Part shown: piece after piece, positions 28,699 to 58,450 of the stretch
How positions within the stretch are numbered: position 1 is the stretch's first letter
Layout of the letters: every line of letters starts with the position of its first letter
Source of the DNA: Casuarius casuarius
Taxonomy: Eukaryota > Chordata > Aves > Casuariiformes > Casuariidae
Length of the DNA stretch: 64,000 nt
Direction: 5' to 3'
Assembly: GCA_003342895.1 (NCBI GenBank)
Contig: PTFA01000092.1
Location: 620,886-684,885, forward strand
Made by a program: the position numbers and the translations under genes
Notes under the pieces: model-generated
What the model saw: the letters and a program-made list of their open reading frames with translations, nothing else
Told to the model about the DNA's origin: nothing
Databases searched by the model: none

Positions 28699-28839
28699 GC
28701 AGAGCCCTGGGCCAGCTCAGGCGTGCCTGGGCACACACGCGCGTGCAGAGCCCTGGGCCAGCTCAGGCGTGCCTGGGCGCACACGCACGTGCAGAGCCCT
28801 GGGCCAGCTCAGGCGTGCCTGGGCGCACACGCGCGTGCG
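28699..28839. repeat. 46-bp tandem repeat, about three copies
   Basis: AGAGCCCTGGGCCAGCTCAG starts at 28701, 28747 and 28793, an exact 46-nt spacing, each unit ending in a CACACGCGCGTGC-type tract. The period is not a multiple of three, so it does not encode a repeat protein. Confidence 0.95.
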
Positions 28840-30960
28840 TGGGGTCGGCCCGCGGCAGTGCAGCGCGTCCTTTCGTCAAACTTCTCCCTCTGAGTTGCGC
28901 TCTCTCCTCCAGAAGTTGCAAAGCGAGCGAGCGCTCCAGCATCCTCCGCGGCTCTTCCCCGTGATTCATTTTGTGATATCATACAAATTAAAACTTTACT
29001 TCAGAAGCTTAAATATCCTTCTGGAGTGCAATTTTCCTCCTTTGGCTGACTACAAAAGAAGCATTCTTTTCTTGGCCTAATCACCCAACGCGGATACACA
29101 CCTCTGGATGCAAATTGGGGTCTGAGGGACTCATACATGTGATTCATTTGCCTTTTCCTCCCTCCCTGCTGGAGCTTCCATCATTCAGCACTTGGAGCTA
29201 AGCAATCACTTCAGCTTGCAAAAGTGCAGTCTCTAAAATTAAAATTCCCTCATGAGGAATAAACATTTCAAGAAGAGGAGGAAAAAAAAAAAAGCCCATT
29301 AAATAGAAGTTGAGTGAATGGCAAGAACCTTTCCCCCCCGCAGAGTCACGTTCGGTGCGGAGACATCCGAAACGCGAGGGCTGTGCTGCTTCCTGCAGCA
29401 TCCCCGCAGCGGGCCGGGCAGCGGCCGGCGAGCTGGGGCTCCCCACGTGTCCCCAAGCGCAGAGTCACCTGCAGCAAAAGCAGAGAGGACCTTGGGCTGG
29501 GGGGAGGCAGAAAAATCCACCCCCTCTTGCTTTGCATCCTGGATATCGCGTAACCACCTTTCGTTACTCAATCGTCAAGAAATGCCATAGTTTTTGGTAA
29601 TTTTGGAGCCTGCTTTCCCCTCCGTGCCCCTGGGCCTGCACCGGTGCGTGCTGGGTGCAGCCGCGGCTCTGCCCCTGCCCCAGCGCTCGCAGGAGCCGGG
29701 CCGGGCACTGCCTCTGCCCAGCGAGCCCGGCCGGCCCCCTCGGGGGTATTTTGACTCCCTTCGCGGGGTGTTTTGATCCCCTTTGCTGGCAGTCGGACAG
29801 CAGAGCGGGTGCCTCGCTGCAGGGTTGTGCTTGGGGTCATGTTGGTTGTTCCAGGTGCATCTCCCGGAGCTGGTCCCTGCGGATGGGTGGCAGCACCCGG
29901 AGCCCTGGCGGGCCGGGAGGATGACGTGGGAGGATGAGCAGACACAGAGCCTGCACCGTCCTCCGAAGCGCGGGGCCCGGTGCCAGCGCGTGGCTACGCC
30001 GCCGGCTCCGTTTCGGCAGGGCTCCTCGGCAGCACTTGGAGCTGGTGTGTGGCGATACGAGCCGGAGGGGCTGCTGCAAGGCCGGGGCTGGTCTCCGCGC
30101 GGGATGACCCGGGAAGGCCTCAGCGGCCTCGCTGCGGGCACCTTGTGCCTCCCCGGTGCCCGTGCCGCGCTGCCGCGCATCCCGCAGATCCCCCGGCGCC
30201 GTGGCGGGAAGGACGAGGCACCGGCAGCAGCCGCCGCGGGACACAGCCCTGGCCGCGGTAAGTCCCAGCGTCACTCCCGTGCCGTCGCGCTCCTCGGTGT
30301 TTCAAGGAGAAGGAAATTCTGGCGATAGCAGCTTTTTTTCCCGGTTCAGGCAGGAGCAGCGCGGGGGCTGCGTGGTTGGGAAGGGCGCGATGCCCGGGGT
30401 GAAGGGTGCTGCAGCCCCGGCGTTTCCAGCCCCCCCGGGAGCGGCGGAGCCCCCGGACGGGGCAGCGGGGCTCAGCCCGGGGACCGCACCGGTGCGGCAG
30501 CGCAGGGTACCCGCATCCCGTTTCCGGGTAGAGGCGCGATTTTGACTAAGCTGTGAAAAAGCAAATGCGCAGTTGATTAAAGGATTTGTTATCCGCCACG
30601 TGGGGATCTCTTCCATGTTTCCAGCTGAGGGTTGTTTGTTTGCCTGGTTCCTTTTGGCATTTGAAGCCCTCACGTGGAGGCGAAGCCGGCGCGGCGCGCT
30701 GAGCGTCAAGGAGGGGTCAGACTCCGCTCGCTTCTCCGGGAAATTAATGAGCCCGGAGGCGCAGCCGCCTCCCGCCAGCCCTCGGCAGCTCCCCGGAGAT
30801 CCCGGCCTCCGGGTCGGTGCTTGGCGGTGTGGAAACGCGATGCGGGAAGCGGAGGGCTGGCGCGTTCCCACCGTGGCGTCTCCTCTACTCGGCTCTGGGT
30901 CAGGGCTTCGCAAGCATGATGCGAGCGTGCGGGCTGTCGGCTTGCACGGCACGGCTTTGC

Positions 30961-31030
30961 GCGGCAGGGGCGGGTGGGACGCGGGTTTGCACGGAGGGGC
31001 GGGTGGGACGCGGGTTTGCGCGGCAGGGGC
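30961..31030. repeat. 29-bp tandem duplication
   Basis: GGGGCGGGTGGGACGCGGGT followed by TTGC occurs at 30967 and 30996, with diverged GCGGCAGGGG flanks on either side. Confidence 0.8.
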
Positions 31031-33229
31031 TTGCGCAGCGTGGGCTGGCGGGATGCAGGCTCGTGGTGCACGGGCCCGGGGCGCGGATTTGCACGGCACG
31101 GGCTCAGGGCTGGCCTGGCCGCGGTGCCGAAGTGCTCGCTGCAGCGAGAGGGGACCGAGGAGCGAGCCGGCATCCGGCCGGTGGGAACTGAGCGGCGAGG
31201 GGGTCCGGATGCCTCCCCCTCCTGGCAGGTCTCGCAGGGAGTGGAGGTGTCTGGTTTGCATTTTCCGCTTTGGGGTAAAACGTCCCCAGGCGCTTTGCAG
31301 CGCCCTGAGCAGGGGGAAGCCGCAGAGAGGCCGCAGCAGCCGCTTGCATGTCGTGAGCACCCCAGAAACCCCCATCTCCTGCCCGGGGGCTGCTCTCCAC
31401 CGGTGGCTGCGGCCGGGGGGGCTGCTGGGGCACTCTGGGGCCAGGGGCCAGCGTGGAGCCGCTCTCCCCTTTTGCTGCCCCCCGGCAAGTGTCGGGGTGA
31501 TAACGCTTTGCAGCGCTGGGTCCTCGCGCTTTAGGATTAGCCATTTAATCGTAGTTAAGGCACCGAGAAGCACGTCTCGCGGCCGTTCGCTTTATTTAGG
31601 AAGCTCAACTTGGAATTTTATATTTTATTTTATTTGTTTTCTCGGGACCCGTCATCAACGACACGTGCGCTCATCGCGGAGGAGCCCCCGGGCGCCGCCT
31701 GGGGATTAATTACCGTTGCCGTTGAGGCTGTCTCTCGCTCTTCCTCCAGCCCGAAACGCCGGGAGCCGAGCGCGAGCGGGGACGGTGCAGCCATCAGCGG
31801 CTCCGGTGCTGGTGGCCCTCACCGTGGCGTCAAGGCGCCCATTGGGCCAAGCGCGGCTGCCCCGCTCCTGCGTCCCCCGCCGCGGGGCCCAGGCAGAGGT
31901 GCCGGGGCCGGCGCCGCCTCTCCCGCTCTGGAGAAAGCGTCTCATGGGCTGACGAACCTGAGATTGAGCCTCATGTTTCACCATTCTCAGGTTAGACAGT
32001 CCTCGAGGTGCCCCTCACCTGGGCGGCCGGCCTGGCCCCGGCCCCCCGCCGCGCTGGCGCAGCAGCCCCTGCATCCGCGCCACCCGGGAGCACCCGCGCT
32101 GCGAAGCCATGGGGCGGGCGGCAGCGGGCGGAAAGCTTTTCTGGATTAAAAAGCGCGTTGCATGCGGTTCCCTCGCCGCGATCCCCTGCCCCGGGGTTGC
32201 AATTCGGCAGTGCAAAACCTCGCGCCCGTCCGCGCAGCGAGACCCCCCCCCCCCAAGGGCTCCCCACCGGGCCAAGCCCGAACGCCGCGGGGGCTCAAAA
32301 GCCGTCCCCGGGAAAGGGAGTCTCCCCGCTTTCCTCGCAGCCTCGTGACAGAGCAGGTTTTTTTTTTTGCCATAAATGGAGAAATGAATGTTAAAGGCTG
32401 AGCAAAAAAAATGAATTAACCGCAAAATCTAAAAGGGAAGAATTTGTCTTAGCTTTGCATGGACAATCATGTCCGTGCAAAACCTGAACGGGCCTGGAAA
32501 GCGGTCAGAGACGGCACAAAGGAATCTGGTGGATTTTCAGCCCTTTCTGGGTTTCTTGTTGCGTTTGAAGCTTTCCGGGCGCTAACGCTTTCCTACGCGC
32601 CGTGGTGCGGCCCGAGCCCCGCCGGCACCGCGAGACGCCCGGCCGAGCCGCGGCAGCCGAGCCTGGAGCAAACGGAAGAGAAATCTTTTGGCCGGGAAGC
32701 GAGGGGCTTGCAGAGCCACGGCCCAGGCTTAGCTTGCTGAGCACCTCTGTCTCGAGTCTGCGATCACGGCGTGGGTTTTTTGGCCTCTTTTTTTTTTTTT
32801 AAGATTGGCAAATGGGCTTGCAAAGAGAGAAAAGCCAGAGACAGGCAGCTCCTAGCAGCAAGTTCAAGCGTGCACCAAGCAACGGAGCGTCGGCCACCGC
32901 CTCCCGGCCTCCCCGCTTACGGGAAGGCGCCCGTTGACCCGCTCGAGGGTTTCCAGGAACAATTCGAAATCGCTTTTGCAGAAGGGAGAAAAAGAAGGTG
33001 CAGGGCAGCGCCTGCCTTACCTGCAGCCCCGCGGTGCCCCGGGCAGCAGCGAGCGGGCGTCCGCGCCGCCCCCGCTCCCGCTTTTATGGCCCTTCTCGCC
33101 GCGCGGCTCAGCTGAGCCGGGCTGCGCGCGAGCTGCCGCACTCGCACTGGCTTCCTGTTTGTTCAGCGCGAGCGGCTGCGGTAAAATTTCCATTACACGC
33201 TGGACAGACGGGGCGGCGAGAAGGGGTGA

Positions 33230-33261
33230 AGAAAAGAAAGAAAGAAAGAAAGAAAAAAAAT
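33230..33261. repeat. (GAAA)n simple repeat
   Basis: About six GAAA units followed by an A-run. Confidence 0.85.
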
Positions 33262-34329
33262 AGCGTTCTAGTGCTTCTCTCGATTTGCTAGAAAATAAGG
33301 AAACGCGCGGCTCCGGGGAGGCGGGAGGGATTCCCAGGCGGCAGCCGTGGTGGCTCCCCAGCTGCGGGAACTGCGGCGTTTCCCGCGCCGCTCGCCCCCG
33401 GTGCTGGCTGCTGCGGGAGCCCCGGCCTCAGCCCCGCACCCCAGAGACCCTCGCTTTCACCTCCCCCCCAACTCCCCCCAAAATGCTTTTCCCAAATGCC
33501 GCCTCTCCGAGCGGAGCCCAGGCTCGGGGTGGGTTTCTCCATCCCCTTCCCCCCCCCCATGGCCAGGCCCGCGGAGGCAGCAGGTCCCCCCGACCCCGGG
33601 ATGCCCAAACTGGGGCACAGAGCAGCGCCGGGGTCTCGCGGCTCTGAGCGGGGCAGAACCGCAGGGCAATGATGTTAATTTTAGTTTTTAAATCTTTCGT
33701 TAAGCCTTGACAGGCCCAGAAAAGCCACTTTGGAAACACAAAGGGAAAGGTGGGAAGCGGGCTGTGAAATGGGTGATGCTACGGCAGGATCCGGGCACCT
33801 CGGTGCCGGCACCGCTCGGTCCGGAGGAGAGGAGTGTGTTGGCCGGGCCGGGGCTGACGGGGGAGCGGAGCTCCTCGCCCGTGGTGCGGATCCCCCCGGG
33901 GTCCCCGCGGTCGGAGCTGGTGGCACAATCGTGACCCCCTTGGCTGCAGTGCGGGCAGCGATGAGCGCGGGAAATGCTGCCGCTACCGTTCGTAAGAGAA
34001 AATAAGGCAGGGGCAGCTGCATGCTTGTTTTTTTTTTTTTTTTCCCCCCCCCATCCTGTTTGTTAGAAGTGGAGAGGGAATATTTCAGATCCAAGGTTGC
34101 TCCCTCTGCACTCAATCTTGTGTTCTTCCAACCAGGCTTTTTCCAGCGCGCGGCTGCCTTAGAGGTGCCCCGGCCGCCACATCCATGTGATGCTCCCGAG
34201 GGATCCCAGCACAGGCAGCGAGTCCTGCGCTCGGCGCGAGCAGCCTCACCGGCGCCCCGGGACGCCCGCGTCCGCAGCCCCTGCGGCTGGGTGCCCCCAG
34301 CTCACGGTGCTGCTGGAAAAAACCCTCCG

Positions 34330-34480
34330 TGCAGTAATTATTTGACTCTCTCAGCAGCTATCATCTCTCTATCTGCCTGCCTATTGCATTGGAGCATGCT
34401 GCTACTCTGATCACCTGCAATATGCTCTGCAAATTATCATTAATATGAAAGAATCATTTCCTACTAATTAATATTAAAAA
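34330..34480. promoter_or_regulatory. AT-rich island with homeodomain/POU-like words (enhancer candidate)
   Basis: Roughly 150 bp of AT-rich sequence inside GC-rich DNA. It contains TAATTA at 34335-34340, a CTCTGCAAATTATCATTAATA stretch around 34424-34445 and TAATTAAT at 34465-34472. Such clusters are typical of developmental or neural enhancers. It lies about 7 kb upstream of CRH2 and 3 kb beyond the UCKL1 3' end, so CRH2 is the likelier target. Function and conservation are untested. Confidence 0.35.
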
Positions 34481-34640
34481 AAAAGAGGCAACAGGGAGGA
34501 TGGATGAAGCAGCTCAACCTTGCAAACCTATCAATCAGCAGGGCACTGGAAAATGAAACAGCAACATCTGCAAAGTCCTGGAGCCGCTGCTACCTCCTTT
34601 TGGGGAAGTTGTACAGAATTTCAAGGTGCGTTGTGATTTT

Positions 34641-34663
34641 ATTGGCTAACGAGCAGTATAAAA
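34641..34663 (+). promoter_or_regulatory. reverse CCAAT box plus TATAAAA, possible cryptic promoter
   Basis: ATTGGC (reverse CCAAT) at 34641-34646 and TATAAAA at 34657-34663 on the + strand. Both motifs are clean, but the spacing is shorter than usual and no recognised gene follows. A non-coding transcript is possible. Confidence 0.25.
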
Positions 34664-36214
34664 CAGGAGGAAAGCAAGCCAGACGAGCTTGGGGCGGCTG
34701 CTAAAAGCCATCGAATGTGTGCGTGCAAAACCCTGCAAGTGCCATAACCAAGTTTTTGCACCTCCCAGTGAACAGACCCCTCATCCAGCTAAAATAATAC
34801 GATTAATGGCCCCACACCAAGCAGGGGCTTGGCCACAGCTGAAACGCGGCACTGAGCATTTTCACGGCCAGCTGCGATCCCCACCCAGGCTGGGGCAGCG
34901 AGGCGAGCGAGGTGACCGCGCCGAGCGTGGTTTAGCCACTGGGGCCACCCCGCATGTCCCCATGCCGGGCCCGCGAGCTGTGGTGCCTCGGTTGTGCCTG
35001 CGCTTTCCGTTAGTCTGCTGAACTATTGCCTGAACCTTTTCCTTGTTGCAATGTGTTGGTTCAGTTTATGGGCTAACAGGGTCAAATGAGCCTTCATGTA
35101 GGTTTGGTGAGGTGGGATGGACTCTCTAAAATGTCTTTTTGATTTTTATAGATGTCTCTGGGGCAAGTGAGCTTGACCAAGGATGACTTTAAGCAAGAGC
35201 GAGTGTGAATTTAATGCAAGATGTCAGTGAAGCAGGTTCCAGCGCGGCTCTGTGTTGGCCCAGGTAACCGCGTCAGTCTGCGAGGGGTCGGGTGTATCGG
35301 CTGGTTGCAGGGTTTAAATACAGCCTCATGCAACAGCTGGAAACTTTTTCCCTTTTTTCAGGGCAGTTCTGATACTGACTGCTGAAAAGCCGCCTCTCCT
35401 CGTGGCGCAGCTTTTTTTGAAAGCAAGTCAAGGCCTGCGAGAGGCTGTCGGGAACAAATTCCGTCGGGAACAAATTCCCGCATTTAGCCCAACCAGGGAC
35501 GAAGCAGGTTTTTGCAGCCGGCCCCGGCTGCAGCCCGGGGAGCCGTGGGGCGCGCGGCCGGTCCTACCCCGCGGCGCTGCCCTGCTCGGAGCAGCCCACT
35601 CCTGCGACGAATTGCCGCGGTCTCAGCTGAGCGGCGGGTTTCAGCCCCCAGTTCTGCCTCTTTTGGACCACGTAGGAACCGAAGGGGTGGAAAAGGTGGG
35701 AGGGAAACGAGGCGTTTGCTCAGGCCGCCCCGCTGCTGTGGCAAGCGCAACTTCACCCCCAACGCGCCGGCCACGACAGGCCTGCGTGTGCGCGTTGGTG
35801 GTCAAGGAGACATTGAGACATTGTTCTCAGGGTTTTTTTGTTTGTCTTTTTTTTTTAAACCGCTCTGGTCTATTCTTAGCGCCGAGGGGCCGGTGCAGCA
35901 GGGCCGGCCAGCGCCGCGGCAGCCGCGCGGGGCAGGAAGCCGAGCGCCATGCTCATGGTGGGTCCCAGGGAAGCCGCCATTACGGTGGCACAGGCCGGGC
36001 ACCGGCGGCCGAGGGGGCAGAGCCGAAGCCGCGAGGCCGGCGCGGCTCTGCCTGGCATGGAGCAGCCCCCGGGACCCACCGAGAGCAAGGAAAAGGCGGC
36101 CGGGGCCCAGCCGGAGCCAGCCTCCCACGCGGTTTTTCCGCTGCGGCATTTGCTGCCAGCAGGTGCTTGTAAACAAGGCAAAGCGCCGGCGGAGGAAGGG
36201 TGGGGACAGGGGGC

Positions 36215-36305
36215 CACCGCCATCTCGGCCCCCACCGCCATCTCGGCCCCTGCCGCCGCCTCCAAGATGGCGCCGCGCCCGGCCCAGCCGCCTCCAAGAT
36301 GGCGC
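36215..36305. promoter_or_regulatory. cluster of four YY1-type sites
   Basis: CCGCCATCTCGG occurs twice (about 36217 and 36234), and CCAAGATGGCGCC twice in the opposite orientation (about 36262 and 36293). A further GCCGCCATTACGG lies near 35973. These match the YY1 core GCCAT/ATGGC in its AAGATGGCG form. The block sits in a CpG-rich stretch about 1 kb beyond the UCKL1 3' end. Confidence 0.5.
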
Positions 36306-36443
36306 CGGGGATGGCGGGAGGGAGGCGGACGGGGTGGTTTGAGCCTGGCAGGGCTGGGTGGAAGTGTGGTGCTGCTGGGGTAAAATTGGGGGGGGGTTTC
36401 GTGAGGTAAAAGGTGGCTTTGGCGAGGTCTGGTGTGATCTGCT

Positions 36444-36501
36444 GGGGAAAAAAAGGGAAAAGGGAAAAGAAAAAAGAAAAAAGAAAAAAGAAAAAAAGAA
36501 A
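36444..36501. repeat. (GAAAA)n purine tract
   Basis: A pure A/G stretch of GAAAA and GAAAAAA units on the + strand. Confidence 0.85.
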
Positions 36502-36837
36502 ATGTGGCTCCACCAGGCAAAAGCAGGCGGCACTGCCGGTCCCCAGGCTGCAGCCACGGTGCCGCCCTCAATGAAGGGCGATGGAGACGAGGTGCTTTGG
36601 GCACCGTGGGCTCTTCGCCCCAGCCCAGGGCTGCCATGGCCTTGTCCCCCTCGGGGTCCCTCCCTCGCACCCGGCGCCGGCTGCCCCAGCCGAACCCCCG
36701 GCCGCCGCGCCGCCGCCCCTGGCGCTTATGAGCCTTCCTCCCGCCCACGCGGGTACTATTTTTAGCTGGCGTCGATGGCGCGTCGGTGCTGGCTCCGAGC
36801 GTGGCTTTGGCGCAGAGGGCTCGGGCTTGCACCCGCG

Positions 36838-36892
36838 NNNNNNNNNNNNNNNNNNNNNNNNNNNNNNNNNNNNNNNNNNNNNNNNNNNNNNN
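36838..36892. other. assembly gap (55 N)
   Basis: A continuous run of N inside GC-rich intergenic sequence. Confidence 0.99.
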
Positions 36893-37024
36893 CCCGGCAG
36901 GAGCCTGCTCCAGGCCCCATTTGCTTGTCTCGGCCTGTGCGAAGCTGCCACGTTTCTACGTTGACTCATGCAGGGAAGGAAACCACGGGGTGCTCGGCCA
37001 CGCGGGCCACCGCCCGCTCTGGCT

Positions 37025-37050
37025 CCGTCCCCGTCCCCGTCCCCGTCCCC
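37025..37050. repeat. (CCCCGT)n simple repeat
   Basis: About four CCCCGT units in tandem. Confidence 0.85.
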
Positions 37051-37315
37051 CACTCGGGGCCTGCCCGCGGCTTCCTGCCGCCAGCGGCGAGCCCCGCTCC
37101 GCTCTGCCACGCTGGCGCGGCCCCGGCGCCCCGGGAGCACAGCCCTCCCTTTCAGTCTGGCTGCTCGGCTGAACCAGGGGCTAAAGCGTGGTTTGATTCA
37201 GGCTGTGTGTCCACAGCGCGGGAACCGGAGCGCCTTTGCACCCGTTTGCTCCCTGCCGCGGCCGTGGCAGACAGCAAACTGCTCACGGAGCCACCAACCA
37301 CCGGCTCCATTCAAG

Positions 37316-37612
37316 AAAACCAGAGAAAAATTTTATTGTTTTTTCTTTATAAAATATCTCCAATAAGTTATATAGGCAAATATTTAAATTAAAATAAATT
37401 AACTCCACTCTACCCTGGGACACATGGCTGTCCACAGGGTCAAACTAGGATTTGTGTTTCTTTGAAAAAATATGCCCTAGATCTCCAATGTAAGATTTGA
37501 AAAAAATATCTATGCGTGGTGAAGAGGAGGGAGAAATCTCTCTGCAATGGACAGGAAAGGGTTAAGGTGCGGTGCTGAAGCTGCCTGTCTCCAGTGGCAT
37601 CTCCAGGTCCAG
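37316..37612 (-). other. UCKL1: UCKL1 3' untranslated region
   Basis: From the stop codon to just past the poly(A) signal on the - strand. It is AT-rich towards its end, and the sequence just beyond is GT-rich (GGTGGTTGGTGG), as expected for a downstream cleavage element. Confidence 0.7.
37332..37337 (-). terminator. UCKL1: UCKL1 poly(A) signal AATAAA
   Basis: AATAAA on the - strand about 275 nt after the UCKL1 stop codon, with a GT-rich element downstream. Confidence 0.75.
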
Positions 37613-57318
<19,706 letters not shown>

Positions 57319-58450
57319 TTCGCCCCTCGGCGGAGACCCCGGGCAGAGGGGCGGCGACGCGGCCGGCGCACGTGCCTAGTTTTGGCTCGCCGTCCCCCCG
57401 CGTCCAAGGCGCTAGGATCGCAGCGGGGCTGCCAGGCGAGCGGGGCGAGCCGCGCGCAGCGGGGCCATGCTCGGGAGCAGCCCCCCGATGGAGGGCACGC
57501 CGGGGGAGATCGGATCCCCGAGCCGGATCGCGGGGCCTGAGCGGCAGCACAGGGCTGGGACGGGAAGACGGAGGAAGGAGAGGAGAGCGCTGCCGGGGAG
57601 TGTCTTTTTCCCGGAGTTGTGGGATGGCCGGCGCGCATAAGAGGATAGCTTAACCCAGAGATTACATTCATTACCCGATATTAATAGCACTGGCTTGATT
57701 AAAGAAAAGGGGGGGGCAGAAGTGACACCTCCTCTAGCCGCCCCTCTGGCGGCAGACAAATAACCCCCCCCCCCCGCGGCTGTGCTCTTTGGGACCAGGG
57801 TGCCTTCACCTGCCTCTGACATTCAGAGCTGCTCGGCGCACGGAGAGGTCGGCCCTGCCGCCGGTAAGCGAGCGGGTGCCGCGGGCGCCGAGCCCCAGGG
57901 GCGGACGGAGGCTGGACGGAGGCTGGACGAGGTCCTCTCGCGGGCGGGCAGGTGGGAACAGCCTCCGGGCAGGGGACGGGGCGATGGAGCCCGAGGCACC
58001 GGCGCAGGCCCCGGGGGCTGCTCTCCGTGCCGGGCTGGTGGGGCAGCCCTGGGGGGACGGCGTGGGGCTCCCCGGCCCCCCGGCGCGGGCAGGTCCGACC
58101 CAGCGCTCCCGCGGGTGCTGCTGCAGCTCAGCTGCCCCTCTCCGTCTCCTTGCTCTCGGCCCCAGCACAAACAAGCCTGTGAAACCCAACACCCCGGGGC
58201 TGCGGCGGACTAAGAATAACGTCCCCCCGGCTGCTCGGGCCGCGGCGTCGGGTGCTCCCAGCCTGCCCGCTGCCAGGCGCTCGCCGCCCTCCCCACCGTT
58301 TCGGGGAAGGGAAGGGAAGGGCCAGGCCGGGCAGGGGCCCAGCCGCCGGCCCCCGCGCTCGGCCCCGGCCCCAAGCGCCGAGCAGCCCTCGCGGGCAGCC
58401 AGGGACGAAGGGCAAGATGCCCAGCGCAGCATCAGAGGCAGCTGGGCACC
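57319..58450 (-). promoter_or_regulatory. UCKL1: UCKL1 promoter CpG island
   Basis: Dense CpG sequence surrounds and lies upstream of coding exon 1, with no TATA box in a suitable place, typical of a housekeeping promoter. It is interrupted by a short AT-rich patch at about 57650-57710 and a C-tract at about 57764-57775. Transcription start is not determinable by eye. Confidence 0.55.

Larger units (their letters stand above)
28850..37315. other. GC-rich intergenic region between CRH2 and UCKL1
   Basis: This is the 5' flank of CRH2 and the 3' flank of UCKL1. Long open frames occur on both strands around 30.3-31.7 kb, but they overlap each other, show no family similarity and are typical of GC-rich DNA. 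AT-rich islands with homeodomain-like words break the pattern at about 28960-29290, 30540-30660, 31540-31660, 32340-32470 and 34330-34480. I found no protein-coding exon I can support. Confidence 0.55.

Noticed and set aside
30302..31709. Long open frames on both strands (423 aa on -, 378 aa on +)
   Set aside because: They overlap each other in CpG-rich DNA, contain low-complexity Arg/Pro/Ala stretches and tandem-repeat-derived peptides, and show no family similarity.
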